A stretch of 64,000 nt of DNA from Salinimicrobium gaetbulicola (GCF_042676025.1 NZ_JBHTJP010000032.1:186001-250000), one strand, 5' to 3'; numbered from the stretch's first letter, positions 43,513-52,725 are shown. Program-made: numbers and translations. Notes: a model not told the origin generated them from the sequence alone.

Positions 43513-43542
43513 AAAAAGAGAGGATTTAAAACCTCTCTTTTT
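43513..43542. terminator. Bidirectional intrinsic terminator
   Basis: AAAAAGAGAGG and CCTCTCTTTTT arms (43513-43523 and 43532-43542) with T-tracts on each strand. It lies between the SnoaL-like and the disordered-protein genes. Confidence 0.75.
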
Positions 43543-43560
43543 GCATTCCTACTATCTATT

Positions 43561-43932
43561 TTATTCGGATCCTTTTGACCGCCCCTTATATTTTTCGGCT
43601 TTATCCCCTTTATAAATGGTATCTGACTGCTCCTCCATGTTATCGTTGGAGTTTGCAGATTCCTTCGGCCTCTTTTTCCTTTCGGAATCATCGGGTTTAT
43701 TACGGGTGGGGTTAAATTGTTTGTCATCCAATTCCGGGACATCCAGGTCTGCACCTGCATAATCTATAGGTTCATCCCGATCCTGAAAATATTCTCCTTT
43801 CTTTTCATCCTTACTTTGATTATTGAGAACTTCTTTATCTTCAGAAGTTATTTCAGGATTAAAAGGAAGGTCTTTAGATGATTTTTGATCTTGATCCTCA
43901 TTCTTTTTTGGCATTTCTTCTTTCTTTGTCAT
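43561..43932 (-). CDS. Small, highly charged, probably disordered protein
   Basis: A 123-residue protein rich in Lys, Glu, Asp, Asn and Ser, with almost no hydrophobic segments, hence probably intrinsically disordered. A short block PIDYAGADLDVPELDDKQFN (about residues 57-76) is the most ordered part and is what I associate with a small conserved flavobacterial family. No function is known to me. It stands alone with its own terminator. A role in stress tolerance is possible but pure inference. Confidence 0.6.
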   Translation of the reverse strand: MTKKEEMPKKNEDQDQKSSKDLPFNPEITSEDKEVLNNQSKDEKKGEYFQDRDEPIDYAGADLDVPELDDKQFNPTRNKPDDSERKKRPKESANSNDNMEEQSDTIYKGDKAEKYKGRSKGSE

Positions 43933-44122
43933 AACTCAAGTTTTGTTTTAAAATAAGTAATAACAGTGCCTTAGGCAATTAGGATCGGGTTAAAGTGGAG
44001 TTAAATACTCGAAGAAGTGGACTATAGTTTTTAGAATCTATCAGAATTATTTCCGGAATTAGTAATTTAGGTCAAATTTTTGATGTCTGTGAGTTTGTAT
44101 TATTGGACTCAAATTATTCGGG

Positions 44123-44785
44123 ATGAAAAAAAATATTCTTTTTAGTGCCATATTTCTTCTATCTATGTCTCTCATGGGGCAGGTAGACCAATCAACTACT
44201 ACTGTAAAAGCTCCTGATGGTTTATTGACCTCACCTCAAACAGGTGACGAGAGTAAAAGCCTATTAAGAACTAACGGTAACCACAGCCTGAGTAACAAAA
44301 GGGGACTTCTCAACTCCAGTTCGGTAAAACTTGGTGAAGAAAAAGAACCTTCCTTCAGTATGCGTACAGATAACGGTTTAATGACTTTTAAACCGAAAGA
44401 TTTCGCGCCAAAAGCATTCACTAAAGACAAGGAGATCAAGGCTGAGTACCATAAAGATCAGTATTTGGGCGATCTAAAGACCGGTGGTGGTTTTGTAGAG
44501 CTTTACTGCAGGGATCATGAGTATGTTGACGGAGACAGGATACGTATCTATGTAAATGGAGAAATGATCCATAATAATATAGCGCTTGGTGCTGGTTATC
44601 ATCCAATTTTGGTAAGGTTAAATATGGGGTTCAACAGCATAGAATTTGAAGCCCTTAACCAGGGAACATCGGGTCCAAATACCGCTGAATTAAGGATCTT
44701 TGACGAGAATGGAATGGAAATGGCTAAAAAAGAATGGAATCTTATTACGGGAGGAAAGGCTAATTTGATCGTGGTAAAACAGTAA
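44123..44785 (+). CDS. Secreted hypothetical protein, C-terminal beta-sandwich-like
   Basis: A 220-residue protein with a signal peptide (MKKNILFSAIFLLSMSLMGQ). A low-complexity polar linker covers residues about 20-70, and a C-terminal globular domain of about 120 residues starts near GDLKTGGGFVELYCRDHEYV. The domain has a DGDRIRIYVNGEMIHNNI block and a MGFNSIEFEALNQGTSGPNTAELR block, which look like a beta-sandwich. Similar secreted proteins occur in flavobacteria. I see no catalytic motif. A terminator follows. Confidence 0.65.
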   Translation: MKKNILFSAIFLLSMSLMGQVDQSTTTVKAPDGLLTSPQTGDESKSLLRTNGNHSLSNKRGLLNSSSVKLGEEKEPSFSMRTDNGLMTFKPKDFAPKAFTKDKEIKAEYHKDQYLGDLKTGGGFVELYCRDHEYVDGDRIRIYVNGEMIHNNIALGAGYHPILVRLNMGFNSIEFEALNQGTSGPNTAELRIFDENGMEMAKKEWNLITGGKANLIVVKQ

Positions 44786-44790
44786 AAAAT

Positions 44791-44824
44791 AAAAAAAACT
44801 CCCGGCACTCGGGAGTTTTTTTTA
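44791..44824. terminator. Bidirectional intrinsic terminator
   Basis: A CTCCCG / CGGGAG stem (44799-44804 and 44810-44815) flanked by A and T runs. It lies between the secreted protein and the convergent DUF2383 gene. Confidence 0.75.
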
Positions 44825-45307
44825 TACCTGACCGGTAGGAATATCTTCCATAGATTTGACATTTTCATAAGTTGATCTCATTTCTTTTAATTGTCTTTGA
44901 AGCACCTCTTTAATATGAGGCGGAATTTTATGTTTAGACAGTTTATCTTCATATTCCTCGATACTTTGCTTTTCACCCTGTAAACATTCTTTTAATAGCG
45001 TTTGATCTGTGTCCTTGCCAATTGAGCTTTTTAAGTTGAGCCAGGTTCTATGTAAGGATCCTGTCAAACTTCCTTTTTCTTTTGGTTTTGCGTTCAATGA
45101 GTGAATTAGTTTATCCAGTTCTGTGGTATAATGATCTCTTCTGACAACCTGTTTTTTCAGAAATTGCTTTAAATCATTGTTTTCGGCACGTTCCACTGCA
45201 ATCTTATAATCTTTAGCTGCGTCATAATTCTTCTCAAGAAGGACCTGTAAACAATGTACTACTTGATCATGACTTCGTTCTTTTGCCGATTCTCTGGTAG
45301 TTTTCAT
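44822..45307 (-). CDS. PA2169-family four-helix-bundle protein (DUF2383)
   Basis: A 161-residue helical protein that reads as a four-helix bundle of the ferritin-like DUF2383 type. Helix 1 is near VVHCLQVLLEKNYDAAKDYK and helix 2 near NDLKQFLKKQVVRRDHYTTEL. Further helices continue to a SIEEYEDKLSKHKIPPHIKEVL block. Glu and His residues are spaced as in ferritin-like metal sites, but the iron ligands cannot be confirmed by eye. Related proteins appear in stress and stationary-phase responses. It is beside a universal stress protein gene, which fits. Confidence 0.8.
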   Translation of the reverse strand: MKTTRESAKERSHDQVVHCLQVLLEKNYDAAKDYKIAVERAENNDLKQFLKKQVVRRDHYTTELDKLIHSLNAKPKEKGSLTGSLHRTWLNLKSSIGKDTDQTLLKECLQGEKQSIEEYEDKLSKHKIPPHIKEVLQRQLKEMRSTYENVKSMEDIPTGQV

Positions 45308-45480
45308 GGCTTAAGAATTTAAAAAATAATTAATAGGAAATATACATTTTATATAGGCTAATTAGAATGATAATCGTCATTTTTAGCTTATAATTAACTG
45401 AAATACAGATAATAATAACCCGGCAAGTTTGAGGGGTTGTTCCAGATTAAATTTTGTAATTTTAATATAAAATCCAACTC

Positions 45481-45942
45481 ATGAAGAAAGTATTGGTAGC
45501 CATTGATTACAATCCTGTTTCTGAAAAAGTAGCTCGTGCGGCACTTGATCTTATTAAAAATATGCCTGCTGAAATATGTCTGATCCATGTACTTGCGGAT
45601 GTAAGTTATTATGGAGCGGAGTTTCCAACTTTCATGGGGTACGACGGGTATGCAGGGGCAGGACCCGATTTTGAAATGGCATTGGAAATGAGAAAAGTGG
45701 CTGAAGACTTTCTTGAAAAAGCGGCAGCGCATATTGATCACCCAAATGTATCCACCTACTTGGCCGAAGGAGGAACGGCAAATGCAATTTTAGCTTATGC
45801 TGAAGAATGGAAAGCAGACCTGTTGGTAATGGGCACACATAGCCATTCAGGACTGGAAAAGCTTCTCATGGGCACAGTAGCCGAAAAAGTAATAGAAAAA
45901 ACAAAAATTCCGGTTTATCTGGTACCCGTGAAGAAAAATTAA
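45481..45942 (+). CDS. Universal stress protein
   Basis: A 153-residue single-domain UspA protein. The N-terminal VLVAIDYNPVSEKVARAAL block and the AEICLIHVLADV strand start the Rossmann-like fold. The ATP-binding motif near the end reads MGTHSHSGLEKLLMGTVAEKV, with the Gly-2x-Gly-9x-Gly type spacing, followed by IPVYLVPV. Such proteins act under starvation, oxidative or other stress. It is divergent from the DUF2383 gene and may share a control region, although I see no clear operator. Confidence 0.85.
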   Translation: MKKVLVAIDYNPVSEKVARAALDLIKNMPAEICLIHVLADVSYYGAEFPTFMGYDGYAGAGPDFEMALEMRKVAEDFLEKAAAHIDHPNVSTYLAEGGTANAILAYAEEWKADLLVMGTHSHSGLEKLLMGTVAEKVIEKTKIPVYLVPVKKN

Positions 45943-46018
45943 ACCTTCATTTTTGGAGACCTTGAGTATCTTCCATTAAATAATTGGCTTATATTCTGTG
46001 AAGTGAGAAAAGAAATCT

Positions 46019-46026
46019 TAACTTTG
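46019..46026 (+). promoter_or_regulatory. -7 box upstream of the cold-shock-domain gene with long leader
   Basis: TAACTTTG matches TAnnTTTG. No well-placed TTG is visible upstream. If used, it gives a leader of about 113 bases before the ATG at 46145, as in other cold-shock mRNAs. Confidence 0.45.
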
Positions 46027-46144
46027 CGCATATTGTATCTACTGAATACTTTTTTAGGCAAATCTTCTTTCCGGTTTTTTTCCAATAAATTATTTAGTAT
46101 TTTCAACTAAATCTATTCATTAATTAAAACCTTATAAGTACCGA

Positions 46145-46591
46145 ATGGCTAAATCACAGCAAACATATAACAAAACCGAAAAGGAAAAGAAAAAACTGAA
46201 GAAGCGGGAAGAGAAGAAGAAGAAGAAAGAAGAACGCAAAGCCAGTGGAGGCACAACTTCAGAGTTTGCTTATGTAGATCAATTCGGAAATCTTACCGAT
46301 ACTCCACCAGATCCTTCTGATAAAGTTGAAGTAGATCCTGAAAGTATTGAAATAGGAATTCCTAAAAAAGAAGATTCGGAAGAAGAAGAAAACGACTTCA
46401 GCAAAGAAGGTAAAGTTTCCTTTTTTGACCATTCTAAAGGGTTTGGTTTTATTCTTGACGATCGAACTCAAGAAAAATATTTTGTTCACGTGACCGGTCT
46501 TATTGATGAGATCCAGGAAAATGACAAAGTAACCTTCGAGCTTGAGAAAGGCCAAAGAGGAATGAATGCCGTAAGAGTAAAGAAGCTATAG
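46145..46591 (+). CDS. Cold-shock-domain protein with Lys-rich N-terminal tail
   Basis: A 148-residue protein. The N-terminal third is extremely Lys/Glu-rich (residues about 9-36). A linker follows, and a C-terminal cold-shock domain (about 85-148) carries the RNP-like motifs KGFGFI (near 99) and YFVHVTGL (near 111). The RNA-binding surface is kept. The total length is about twice that of a classic CspA. Role in RNA chaperoning or ribosome association is inferred from the domain and charge. Confidence 0.85.
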   Translation: MAKSQQTYNKTEKEKKKLKKREEKKKKKEERKASGGTTSEFAYVDQFGNLTDTPPDPSDKVEVDPESIEIGIPKKEDSEEEENDFSKEGKVSFFDHSKGFGFILDDRTQEKYFVHVTGLIDEIQENDKVTFELEKGQRGMNAVRVKKL

Positions 46592-46611
46592 ACCTCACGA
46601 AAATATAAAAC

Positions 46612-46645
46612 AAAAAAAAGCGGTGGAATTTCCACCGCTTTTTTA
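46612..46645. terminator. Bidirectional intrinsic terminator
   Basis: GCGGTGGAA / TTCCACCGC arms with A- and T-runs (46613-46645). It is placed between the cold-shock gene and the convergent M61 peptidase. Confidence 0.75.
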
Positions 46646-46665
46646 TTTTCAATAAAATTCCGAAA

Positions 46666-48537
46666 CTAGGATTTCATCCAGGCATTTCTCAATTCGATTT
46701 GCACATCACTTGCATTGAGTATTTCAACAATGCGCATACCGGGAGCCGTAGGTTCTACTATTTTACCTTGTAGTTCTATTTCATCCCCATTCCTGATAAC
46801 CAGCATATTGATCTCTTCACCCGTTTTCCACTGCATTGACGTAGTGATAAGGTCATAAATATTTTCTCTTGTATATCTTGTACCATTGATCGATTTGATC
46901 ATATCACCTGCTTGCAGGTTCAGGGCATTATGGAAAGAGTTGAAATCAATATCATTCCTCATGGAAATGTTACCTGACTGGTTTATAGTGATATAAGGAG
47001 TTTGATTATCTTTTAAGAAATATCCGGTTTTCACCTGATCTTCCTTAAACTGAAGTCCCACTTTTTCAAGGAATTCATGATAAGGAATTGGAGTAGGCCC
47101 ACTTACATATGTATCAAAGAATTCCCTTATCTCAGGATACGTCAATTTCACGATCTCATCAATAAGTTGATCATCTTTAAATGGTCTGTTCTTACCGTAT
47201 TTATCGGTCAGTTTTTTCATTAAATCAAGGATACCCATTCTGCCTTCGCTTAATTCCCTTAGCCTGATGTCAAGGGCCATTCCGATTAAAGCACCTTTTT
47301 GGTACACATTGTAATAGTTACTTTCATATTTTTCCTCCAGGATATTTTCACTCATTAGAGTAAAAGGCATGGTGTCATCAAAATTCCTGGCGGTATTTAT
47401 CTTGTCATTAATACGGTCATAAAAATCCTGTTGGTTTATTAAGCCCTGATTGACCTGGAAAAGATTTGCAAAATATTCGGTTACGCCTTCATACATCCAT
47501 AGGTGCTTAGACATTTTAGGATCATTATAATCAAAATAATGGATCTCTTCAGAATGTACACCCAGAGGAGTTACAATATGAAAGAACTCGTGTGAAACGA
47601 TATCGATAAGACTTTCTTCCAGCTCATTTGGTCCCATTCCTTCAGGAAGAACGACCACGGTAGAGGTGTGGTGCTCTAAAGCCCCAAAATTTCCAGCATC
47701 TCCATCACCCGGGGTTGGAGACAGGTACAAAAGGATCGCGTATTTATTAGTGTCGTCAATATCTCCTAAAAAGCGCTTTTGAGCAGATACCATTTTCTGC
47801 ATGGCAGGTTTAATATCTTCTGCAGAAAATACTTTGTTAGGAGAATAAACGTCAAGTAAAACTTCCATTTCACCCACTTTGAAGCTGACTGTATCAGGAG
47901 TGGCATACATTATAGGGTTATCTGTAACTTCGAAATAACGGTTCAATTGGTAAACATCAGTAATGAAATTGCCATCTTCCGCAGGAATACTTTGGGAAAT
48001 ATTTAAAGCCGTGCCCGCAATTAAGTCAGCTGGTCTTTTGATCTCCAACCTGTATTTTTCCTCTTTCATGTCTTTGAAATAACCAACAAAGCCATGAAGG
48101 TTCAACAGGAAATTTTCATCCTCTAAAATATTGGTTCCGGCCATGGAATAAATTCCGCCTTCTCCGGGAATGTCAAAAGTATCATTAACCCAATAGGTTA
48201 TCTTATCCAGCTTTTTAGCGTTTGGAATTGTCCAGCTATTCTCGTCAACCTGTACAACTTTCAGTTCATTTCCTTTGTAGTCATAAGCTTTTAGATCCTC
48301 AGAATATTTCCCGAAATTGGAAGTTGAGTAGGTTCCTGGAACAGTTTTGGGAATGTAAAAGGTGGTGCTTTCTATAGTGAAAGCGGCTGGGTCAATACTC
48401 ACCATAACTTTATCGTCCTTAACATTTATGAGGTCAAGGGTAGTGATAATGGGCTGCTCTTCAACAATTCCCGTTTTGGAAGTTTTACAAGAATACAAGG
48501 TGGCCGAAAGTGCCAATACATACAGAATTTTCTTCAT
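46666..48537 (-). CDS. M61-family metallopeptidase (lipoprotein)
   Basis: A 623-residue peptidase from ATG 48537; an alternative ATG at 48549 adds four residues. The N-terminus has a lipobox (ALSATLYSCKTSK). An N-terminal beta domain precedes the catalytic zinc motif HEFFH (about residues 313-317) and a later EGVTEYFANLFQ block with the third ligand Glu. A C-terminal PDZ-like domain is near 520-600 (LNLQAGDMIKSINGTRYTRE). M61 peptidases are aminopeptidase-type enzymes with affinity for Gly. The gene is alone with a terminator beyond its end. Confidence 0.85.
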   Translation of the reverse strand: MKKILYVLALSATLYSCKTSKTGIVEEQPIITTLDLINVKDDKVMVSIDPAAFTIESTTFYIPKTVPGTYSTSNFGKYSEDLKAYDYKGNELKVVQVDENSWTIPNAKKLDKITYWVNDTFDIPGEGGIYSMAGTNILEDENFLLNLHGFVGYFKDMKEEKYRLEIKRPADLIAGTALNISQSIPAEDGNFITDVYQLNRYFEVTDNPIMYATPDTVSFKVGEMEVLLDVYSPNKVFSAEDIKPAMQKMVSAQKRFLGDIDDTNKYAILLYLSPTPGDGDAGNFGALEHHTSTVVVLPEGMGPNELEESLIDIVSHEFFHIVTPLGVHSEEIHYFDYNDPKMSKHLWMYEGVTEYFANLFQVNQGLINQQDFYDRINDKINTARNFDDTMPFTLMSENILEEKYESNYYNVYQKGALIGMALDIRLRELSEGRMGILDLMKKLTDKYGKNRPFKDDQLIDEIVKLTYPEIREFFDTYVSGPTPIPYHEFLEKVGLQFKEDQVKTGYFLKDNQTPYITINQSGNISMRNDIDFNSFHNALNLQAGDMIKSINGTRYTRENIYDLITTSMQWKTGEEINMLVIRNGDEIELQGKIVEPTAPGMRIVEILNASDVQIELRNAWMKS

Positions 48538-48856
48538 TTTTCTAATCATTTATTATAGGACTACTTTTTAGGCAGGCCGTTACAATTCCGTTTAAATAAT
48601 CAAAATTTTCAAATTATCAGGTTTCCAAATATAGTTGAATTCTGCTTTATGATCTTCCTCATATTTTGGACGATAAAAGATTGAAATAGCAAAAAAACAT
48701 ATTAAATATTGATAAATTTATAAGAGTTATTTCTTAAATTTAAGAGACGCGTTAATTGGAAAAATATGGTATCATCTTCTATCCTAAACTATCCTGGTTT
48801 CTTTCCATATTTCTGCGGATTCTTTTTAACCCTTGTTCCACTTAAAATTCATAAAG
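48538..48856. other. About 320-base gap between M61 and EF-G-like genes
   Basis: No reading frame is supported. It holds a minus-strand -7-like box TATATTTG (48633-48626) for the M61 gene. A weak plus-strand candidate, TTG (48709-48711), 23-bp spacer, TAAATTTA (48735-48742, one mismatch), could drive the EF-G-like gene with a leader of about 107 bases. Confidence 0.4.
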
Positions 48857-50974
48857 ATGAAAATTTACGATGATAAACACATCAAGAACATTGTCTTTGT
48901 CGGTGCTCACAACAGCGGAAAGACGACCCTGGCAGAAACCATGTTGTTTGAAGCCGGATTGATCAACAGGCGTGGTGCGGTAGAAAATAAAAATACGGTG
49001 TCAGATTACCACGAGATCGAACATGAAAAAGGGAATTCTGTATTTGCTACACCATTACATACCGAATGGCGAAATTATAAGATCAATATCATTGACACCC
49101 CTGGACTGGATGATTATATAGGAGAGATCATCTCTTCAATTCGGGTGGCCGATACTATTGTGACCGTTTTAAACGGGCAGTACGGCGTGGAAGTGGGAAC
49201 AGAGATCATTTGGAATTACATCAATAAATATCATAAACCAACGGTTTTTGTAATTAACCAGATCGATCATCCAGGGATAAATTTTGAGGAAAGCTTTAAG
49301 AGCATTCGCTCCCTGGTGGGCAATAATGCCGTTAAGATCCAGTATCCTTTAATTGTAGATGGCGCACAGTGCATCATTGATGTCCTCAAAATGAAAATGT
49401 ATAAGTTTTCTGCGGAAGGAGGGAAGCCACAAAAATTAGCTATCCCCAAAGACCAAATGGAAACTGCGAATACCCTGCACAACGAACTGGTAGAGAAAGC
49501 GGCTGAAAATGATGAGGAATTAATGGAATTGTATTTTGAAAAAGGCACTTTGAACGAGGATGAAATGAGAAAGGGGATCAAGGCCGGAATGCTGAATTAC
49601 GATCTTTTCCCTGTTTTCTGCATGTCTGCTCTGAATGATATGGGCAGCGGAAGATTAATGGGCTTTATTGATAATGTGGCACCCTCTGCAGCTGACCTAA
49701 AATCTGAGCAAAGTGTGCAAGGAAAAGAAGTACTTCCCGATAAAGATAAATCTCCTGTTTTGTTTGTTTTCAAGACCGTACATCAACCAAACCTTGGTCA
49801 GATCACCTTCTTTAAAGTTAAAAGCGGAGAAGTTAAGGTAAATGACAAGTTGGTAAACCAGAGGAACGGGGAAACTGAAGTTTTGAACCAACTTTTTATC
49901 ATGGACGGGAAGGAAAGAAACCCGGTGCAAAAACTTACGGTTGGAGACATAGGAGCAACCTTGAAGTTAAAATACACAGAAACCAATGATACTCTCGGAG
50001 TACAGGATGCGAATGTCACCGTAAAACCAATTCAGTACCCTCAAACAAGAATAAGAAGAGCAGTTTTTGCTGAAAACACCAAAGACGAAGAGAAACTAAG
50101 TGATGCTCTTAAAAAGATCAAAAGTCAGGACCCAACCGTAGAATTATCATTTTCAAATGAATCCAGGCAAATGATCATTGCCTGCCAGGGAGAACTTCAT
50201 TTAGCCACTATTGACTGGCTTCTTAAGAATATCTACGGAGTAGAAGCGCGGTTTGAAAAGCCTAAGATCTCGTTCAGGGAAACTATCCAACGGGCTGCTG
50301 CTTCCAATTACAGGCATAAAAAACAATCAGGAGGTTCAGGACAATTCGGAGAAGTTCACATGAAGATCGAACCATGGGAAGAGGGCATGCCTGAGCCTGA
50401 AGGATTTAATATCCGAGGGAAAGAAGAAATTGACCTTCCATGGGGAGGGAAACTGGTCTTTTATAATTGTATCGTGGGAGGAGTGATCGATCAAAGATAT
50501 CTGCCATCCATTATGAAGGGTATATTAGAAGTTATGGAAGAAGGTCCTTTAACAGGATCTTACATTAGAGATGTTCGCGTGATGGTCTATGATGGTAAGA
50601 TGCACTCGGTTGACTCCAATGACATTTCCTTTAAGATCGCTGGGGCACATGCCTTTAAAGAAGCCTTCCTTAATGCCAATCCAAAGCTTTTGGAGCCAAC
50701 ACTTGACCTTACGGTAAAAGTTCCTGAGGATATGGTTGGAAATGTCATGACGGAACTACAGACCAGACGTGCGATCATCCAGGGGATTGAAAGCTCAGAT
50801 AATAATCAGATCCTTAAATGTATTGCTCCTGAAGCTGAACTATATGGTTTCTCAACAGACCTTAGGTCACAAACCAAAGGTAGAGCCACATTCACAACTC
50901 AGTTTAACGGATACCAGGCAGTACCACCGAATATTCAAAACGAATTAGTAAACAAGAAAGAACTTGTGAAATAA
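48857..50974 (+). CDS. EF-G-like GTPase
   Basis: A 705-residue translation-factor-type GTPase from ATG 48857 (MKIYDDKHIKNIVFVG); an upstream in-frame ATG at 48833 adds eight residues. P-loop GAHNSGKTT, G3 DTPGLDDYIG and G4 VINQID (NKxD changed to NQxD) are in the G domain. Domains II to V follow, including FRETIQRAAASNYRHKKQSGGSGQFGEVHMKIEP and an LTGSYIRDVRVMVYDGKMHSVDSND stretch typical of EF-G domain IV. The switch I part lacks the usual GTTTTD pattern. It belongs to the EF-G-like group with unclear role, not the housekeeping fusA. A 132-residue partner gene follows. Confidence 0.85.
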   Translation: MKIYDDKHIKNIVFVGAHNSGKTTLAETMLFEAGLINRRGAVENKNTVSDYHEIEHEKGNSVFATPLHTEWRNYKINIIDTPGLDDYIGEIISSIRVADTIVTVLNGQYGVEVGTEIIWNYINKYHKPTVFVINQIDHPGINFEESFKSIRSLVGNNAVKIQYPLIVDGAQCIIDVLKMKMYKFSAEGGKPQKLAIPKDQMETANTLHNELVEKAAENDEELMELYFEKGTLNEDEMRKGIKAGMLNYDLFPVFCMSALNDMGSGRLMGFIDNVAPSAADLKSEQSVQGKEVLPDKDKSPVLFVFKTVHQPNLGQITFFKVKSGEVKVNDKLVNQRNGETEVLNQLFIMDGKERNPVQKLTVGDIGATLKLKYTETNDTLGVQDANVTVKPIQYPQTRIRRAVFAENTKDEEKLSDALKKIKSQDPTVELSFSNESRQMIIACQGELHLATIDWLLKNIYGVEARFEKPKISFRETIQRAAASNYRHKKQSGGSGQFGEVHMKIEPWEEGMPEPEGFNIRGKEEIDLPWGGKLVFYNCIVGGVIDQRYLPSIMKGILEVMEEGPLTGSYIRDVRVMVYDGKMHSVDSNDISFKIAGAHAFKEAFLNANPKLLEPTLDLTVKVPEDMVGNVMTELQTRRAIIQGIESSDNNQILKCIAPEAELYGFSTDLRSQTKGRATFTTQFNGYQAVPPNIQNELVNKKELVK

Positions 50975-50985
50975 ACTTTTAAAGA

Positions 50986-51384
50986 ATGGAATTTTTCAAA
51001 ATACTTGACCTCAAAACTTCCGAAGAAGGAATTCAAACCCATTTGACCCTGGAAAATCTGGATACATATAGCAGTGATCTGTTTCCGCTTCAAAGCTCAG
51101 AATCAGACAGGGTTCAAATAGGAGGGATCTGGGGTGAGTTCACCCTTTTATACCAGACTATTGCCGGGGGAGTGCGTTTTGCACTAAAAGAGTGTCCTAA
51201 TGCGCTAGCCTGGACTGTGACTACCGGTCTTCCACCTGAGAAAGACAAGGTAGTTATCCATTTAACGGTTAACAGGAAAGAAAGAGAGCCGGAATTCTTA
51301 GAAGAGATTCAGGATTTCATGGAAGATCTTTCCGAAGGCCTTTTAAAAACCTTTAGCAAATATGAAACTACGGTAACATCTTAA
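50986..51384 (+). CDS. Conserved hypothetical protein in EF-G-like operon
   Basis: A 132-residue soluble protein, 11 bases downstream of the EF-G-like gene and in the same direction. The pattern is alternating strands and a helix: MEFFKILDLKTSEEGIQTHL, GEFTLLYQTIAGGVRFALKE and a C-terminal helix (EFLEEIQDFMEDLSEGLLK). I do not recognise a family. The tight linkage suggests a partner of the GTPase. A double hairpin follows. Confidence 0.6.
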   Translation: MEFFKILDLKTSEEGIQTHLTLENLDTYSSDLFPLQSSESDRVQIGGIWGEFTLLYQTIAGGVRFALKECPNALAWTVTTGLPPEKDKVVIHLTVNRKEREPEFLEEIQDFMEDLSEGLLKTFSKYETTVTS

Positions 51385-51387
51385 AAT

Positions 51388-51450
51388 ATCCTATACCTTA
51401 CAATAGGATTTAATAACCCGTATCCTTGCAAACAAAGATGCGGGTTATTT
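51388..51450 (+). terminator. Tandem hairpins ending the EF-G-like operon
   Basis: First hairpin ATCCTAT / ATAGGAT (51388-51394 and 51403-51409). Second hairpin AATAACCCG / CGGGTTATT (51412-51420 and 51441-51449) followed by a T-rich tail. Confidence 0.65.
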
Positions 51451-51482
51451 ATTTTCTCTAACTTCCCTCAAAATATAAATAA

Positions 51483-51953
51483 ATGACTCTGAACTTAAAT
51501 TTATTACAGGCTCAACTGAACGAAATGAAGCAATATATCTCTGAAAAGGATGTGAAAAAGCCCTCAGTTTCAAGTGCGCCGGTGGACTGGCATCTTTCTC
51601 ACAGCCTCAAGGTGATCAACAATATTATCACAAATTTAGAATCATCTGATCCTGAAGATTTCAAAAAAGAATTCAGTTTTTGGAAAATATTGATATTCCT
51701 TACCCGAAAAATTCCGCGTGGGAAAGCTCGGTCCCCTAAAGTGGTACTTCCTCCGGATGAGATCACTGTCAAAGACCTGGAAAATGAATGGACAAAGGCA
51801 AAACAAAATGTTCACCTTCTAAATACCTTTCCCAGGAAAGCACATTTTGAACATCCATATTTTAAACATCTCGACAGGAATCAAACCAAAACCTTTTTAG
51901 AGATACATACCGAACATCATTTGAAGATCATAAGAGAAATTCTGGAAAAATAG
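51483..51953 (+). CDS. DUF1569 (DinB-like) protein
   Basis: A 156-residue helical protein of the DUF1569/DinB-like superfamily. His residues spaced through the sequence (DWHLSHSLKVINN near 37, AHFEHPYFKHLD near 119, EIHTEHHLKII near 141) are the likely metal ligands. Such proteins may be thiol-dependent transferases or have unknown metal-dependent function. It stands on its own, just before a bidirectional terminator. Confidence 0.75.
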   Translation: MTLNLNLLQAQLNEMKQYISEKDVKKPSVSSAPVDWHLSHSLKVINNIITNLESSDPEDFKKEFSFWKILIFLTRKIPRGKARSPKVVLPPDEITVKDLENEWTKAKQNVHLLNTFPRKAHFEHPYFKHLDRNQTKTFLEIHTEHHLKIIREILEK

Positions 51954-51960
51954 ATCAATA

Positions 51961-51990
51961 AAAAATGGCACCTGATAAAGTGCCATTTTT
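51961..51990. terminator. Bidirectional intrinsic terminator
   Basis: AAAAATGGCAC / GTGCCATTTTT arms (51961-51971 and 51980-51990) around an 8-base loop. It lies between convergent DUF1569 and secreted-protein genes. Confidence 0.8.
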
Positions 51991-51993
51991 TAA

Positions 51994-52725
51994 CTATTCC
52001 TTTTGGTGACTTAACTTGGGATTAAGCTTATAGAGATAAGACCAGGCGTCATCTACAGACGATCGGAATTTAGATCTCATTTGTTCCATTTTTTCTTTTC
52101 CGTGTGCTTTTTCATAAACTGACCACGGAGCATCAAATGGCTCATCCAGTTGTGAAAAATTCTTGTAAGGTGTGGCCACCATATAATCTGGTGAATCCAT
52201 TCCGCCACCCACAAAGTCATACCAAACTCCCAAGGGTTGTCCTTTTTCATTTTTGTATGTACCGGAAACATCCTTCACAACATCCATAAAATCTGTGGAA
52301 TTGTTGGTTCTGAAAAAGGTCACCCAAACAACCGAAGTGCTGTCTGAAGCAGTTCTACTGTATTCGGGCATGGTCCATGAAAGATTAAAATTCATATTCT
52401 CAATGTGAGGGAATACATCATTCTTAAAAATACTCATACAAGCTTTATCAGCTTCGGTTTGGCCTTCATCCATTTCTGCCCATTTATCCATGGTATAGGT
52501 AACTGCTACCACGCCCGATTGTCCCTGCATGCGATTCCACACATTCCACGTGTCGGTACCTTTATTTGAAAGGTAGCAATCCTTCCATTTTTGCATACCA
52601 TCGTTGAATTCCTGTTGATGATTCATTTTGACGGTCAATTCGACCATGTTTAAAAGTTTCTTGTTTGTTTCCTGTCCTAGAGAAAGTAACGGGAAAAGGA
52701 TCATTAAAATAAATACTCTTTTCAT
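51994..52725 (-). CDS. Secreted hypothetical protein (ABM-like fold possible)
   Basis: A 243-residue protein with a signal peptide (MKRVFILMILFPLLSLGQ). Two similar blocks are visible: VELTVKMNHQQEFNDGMQKW and a later VVWVTFFRTNNSTDFMDVVK, each followed by an aromatic region. The layout resembles a duplicated antibiotic-biosynthesis-monooxygenase-like (ABM) dimeric alpha-beta barrel, but this is a by-eye resemblance. No catalytic residues can be named. Function unknown. Confidence 0.6.
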   Translation of the reverse strand: MKRVFILMILFPLLSLGQETNKKLLNMVELTVKMNHQQEFNDGMQKWKDCYLSNKGTDTWNVWNRMQGQSGVVAVTYTMDKWAEMDEGQTEADKACMSIFKNDVFPHIENMNFNLSWTMPEYSRTASDSTSVVWVTFFRTNNSTDFMDVVKDVSGTYKNEKGQPLGVWYDFVGGGMDSPDYMVATPYKNFSQLDEPFDAPWSVYEKAHGKEKMEQMRSKFRSSVDDAWSYLYKLNPKLSHQKE

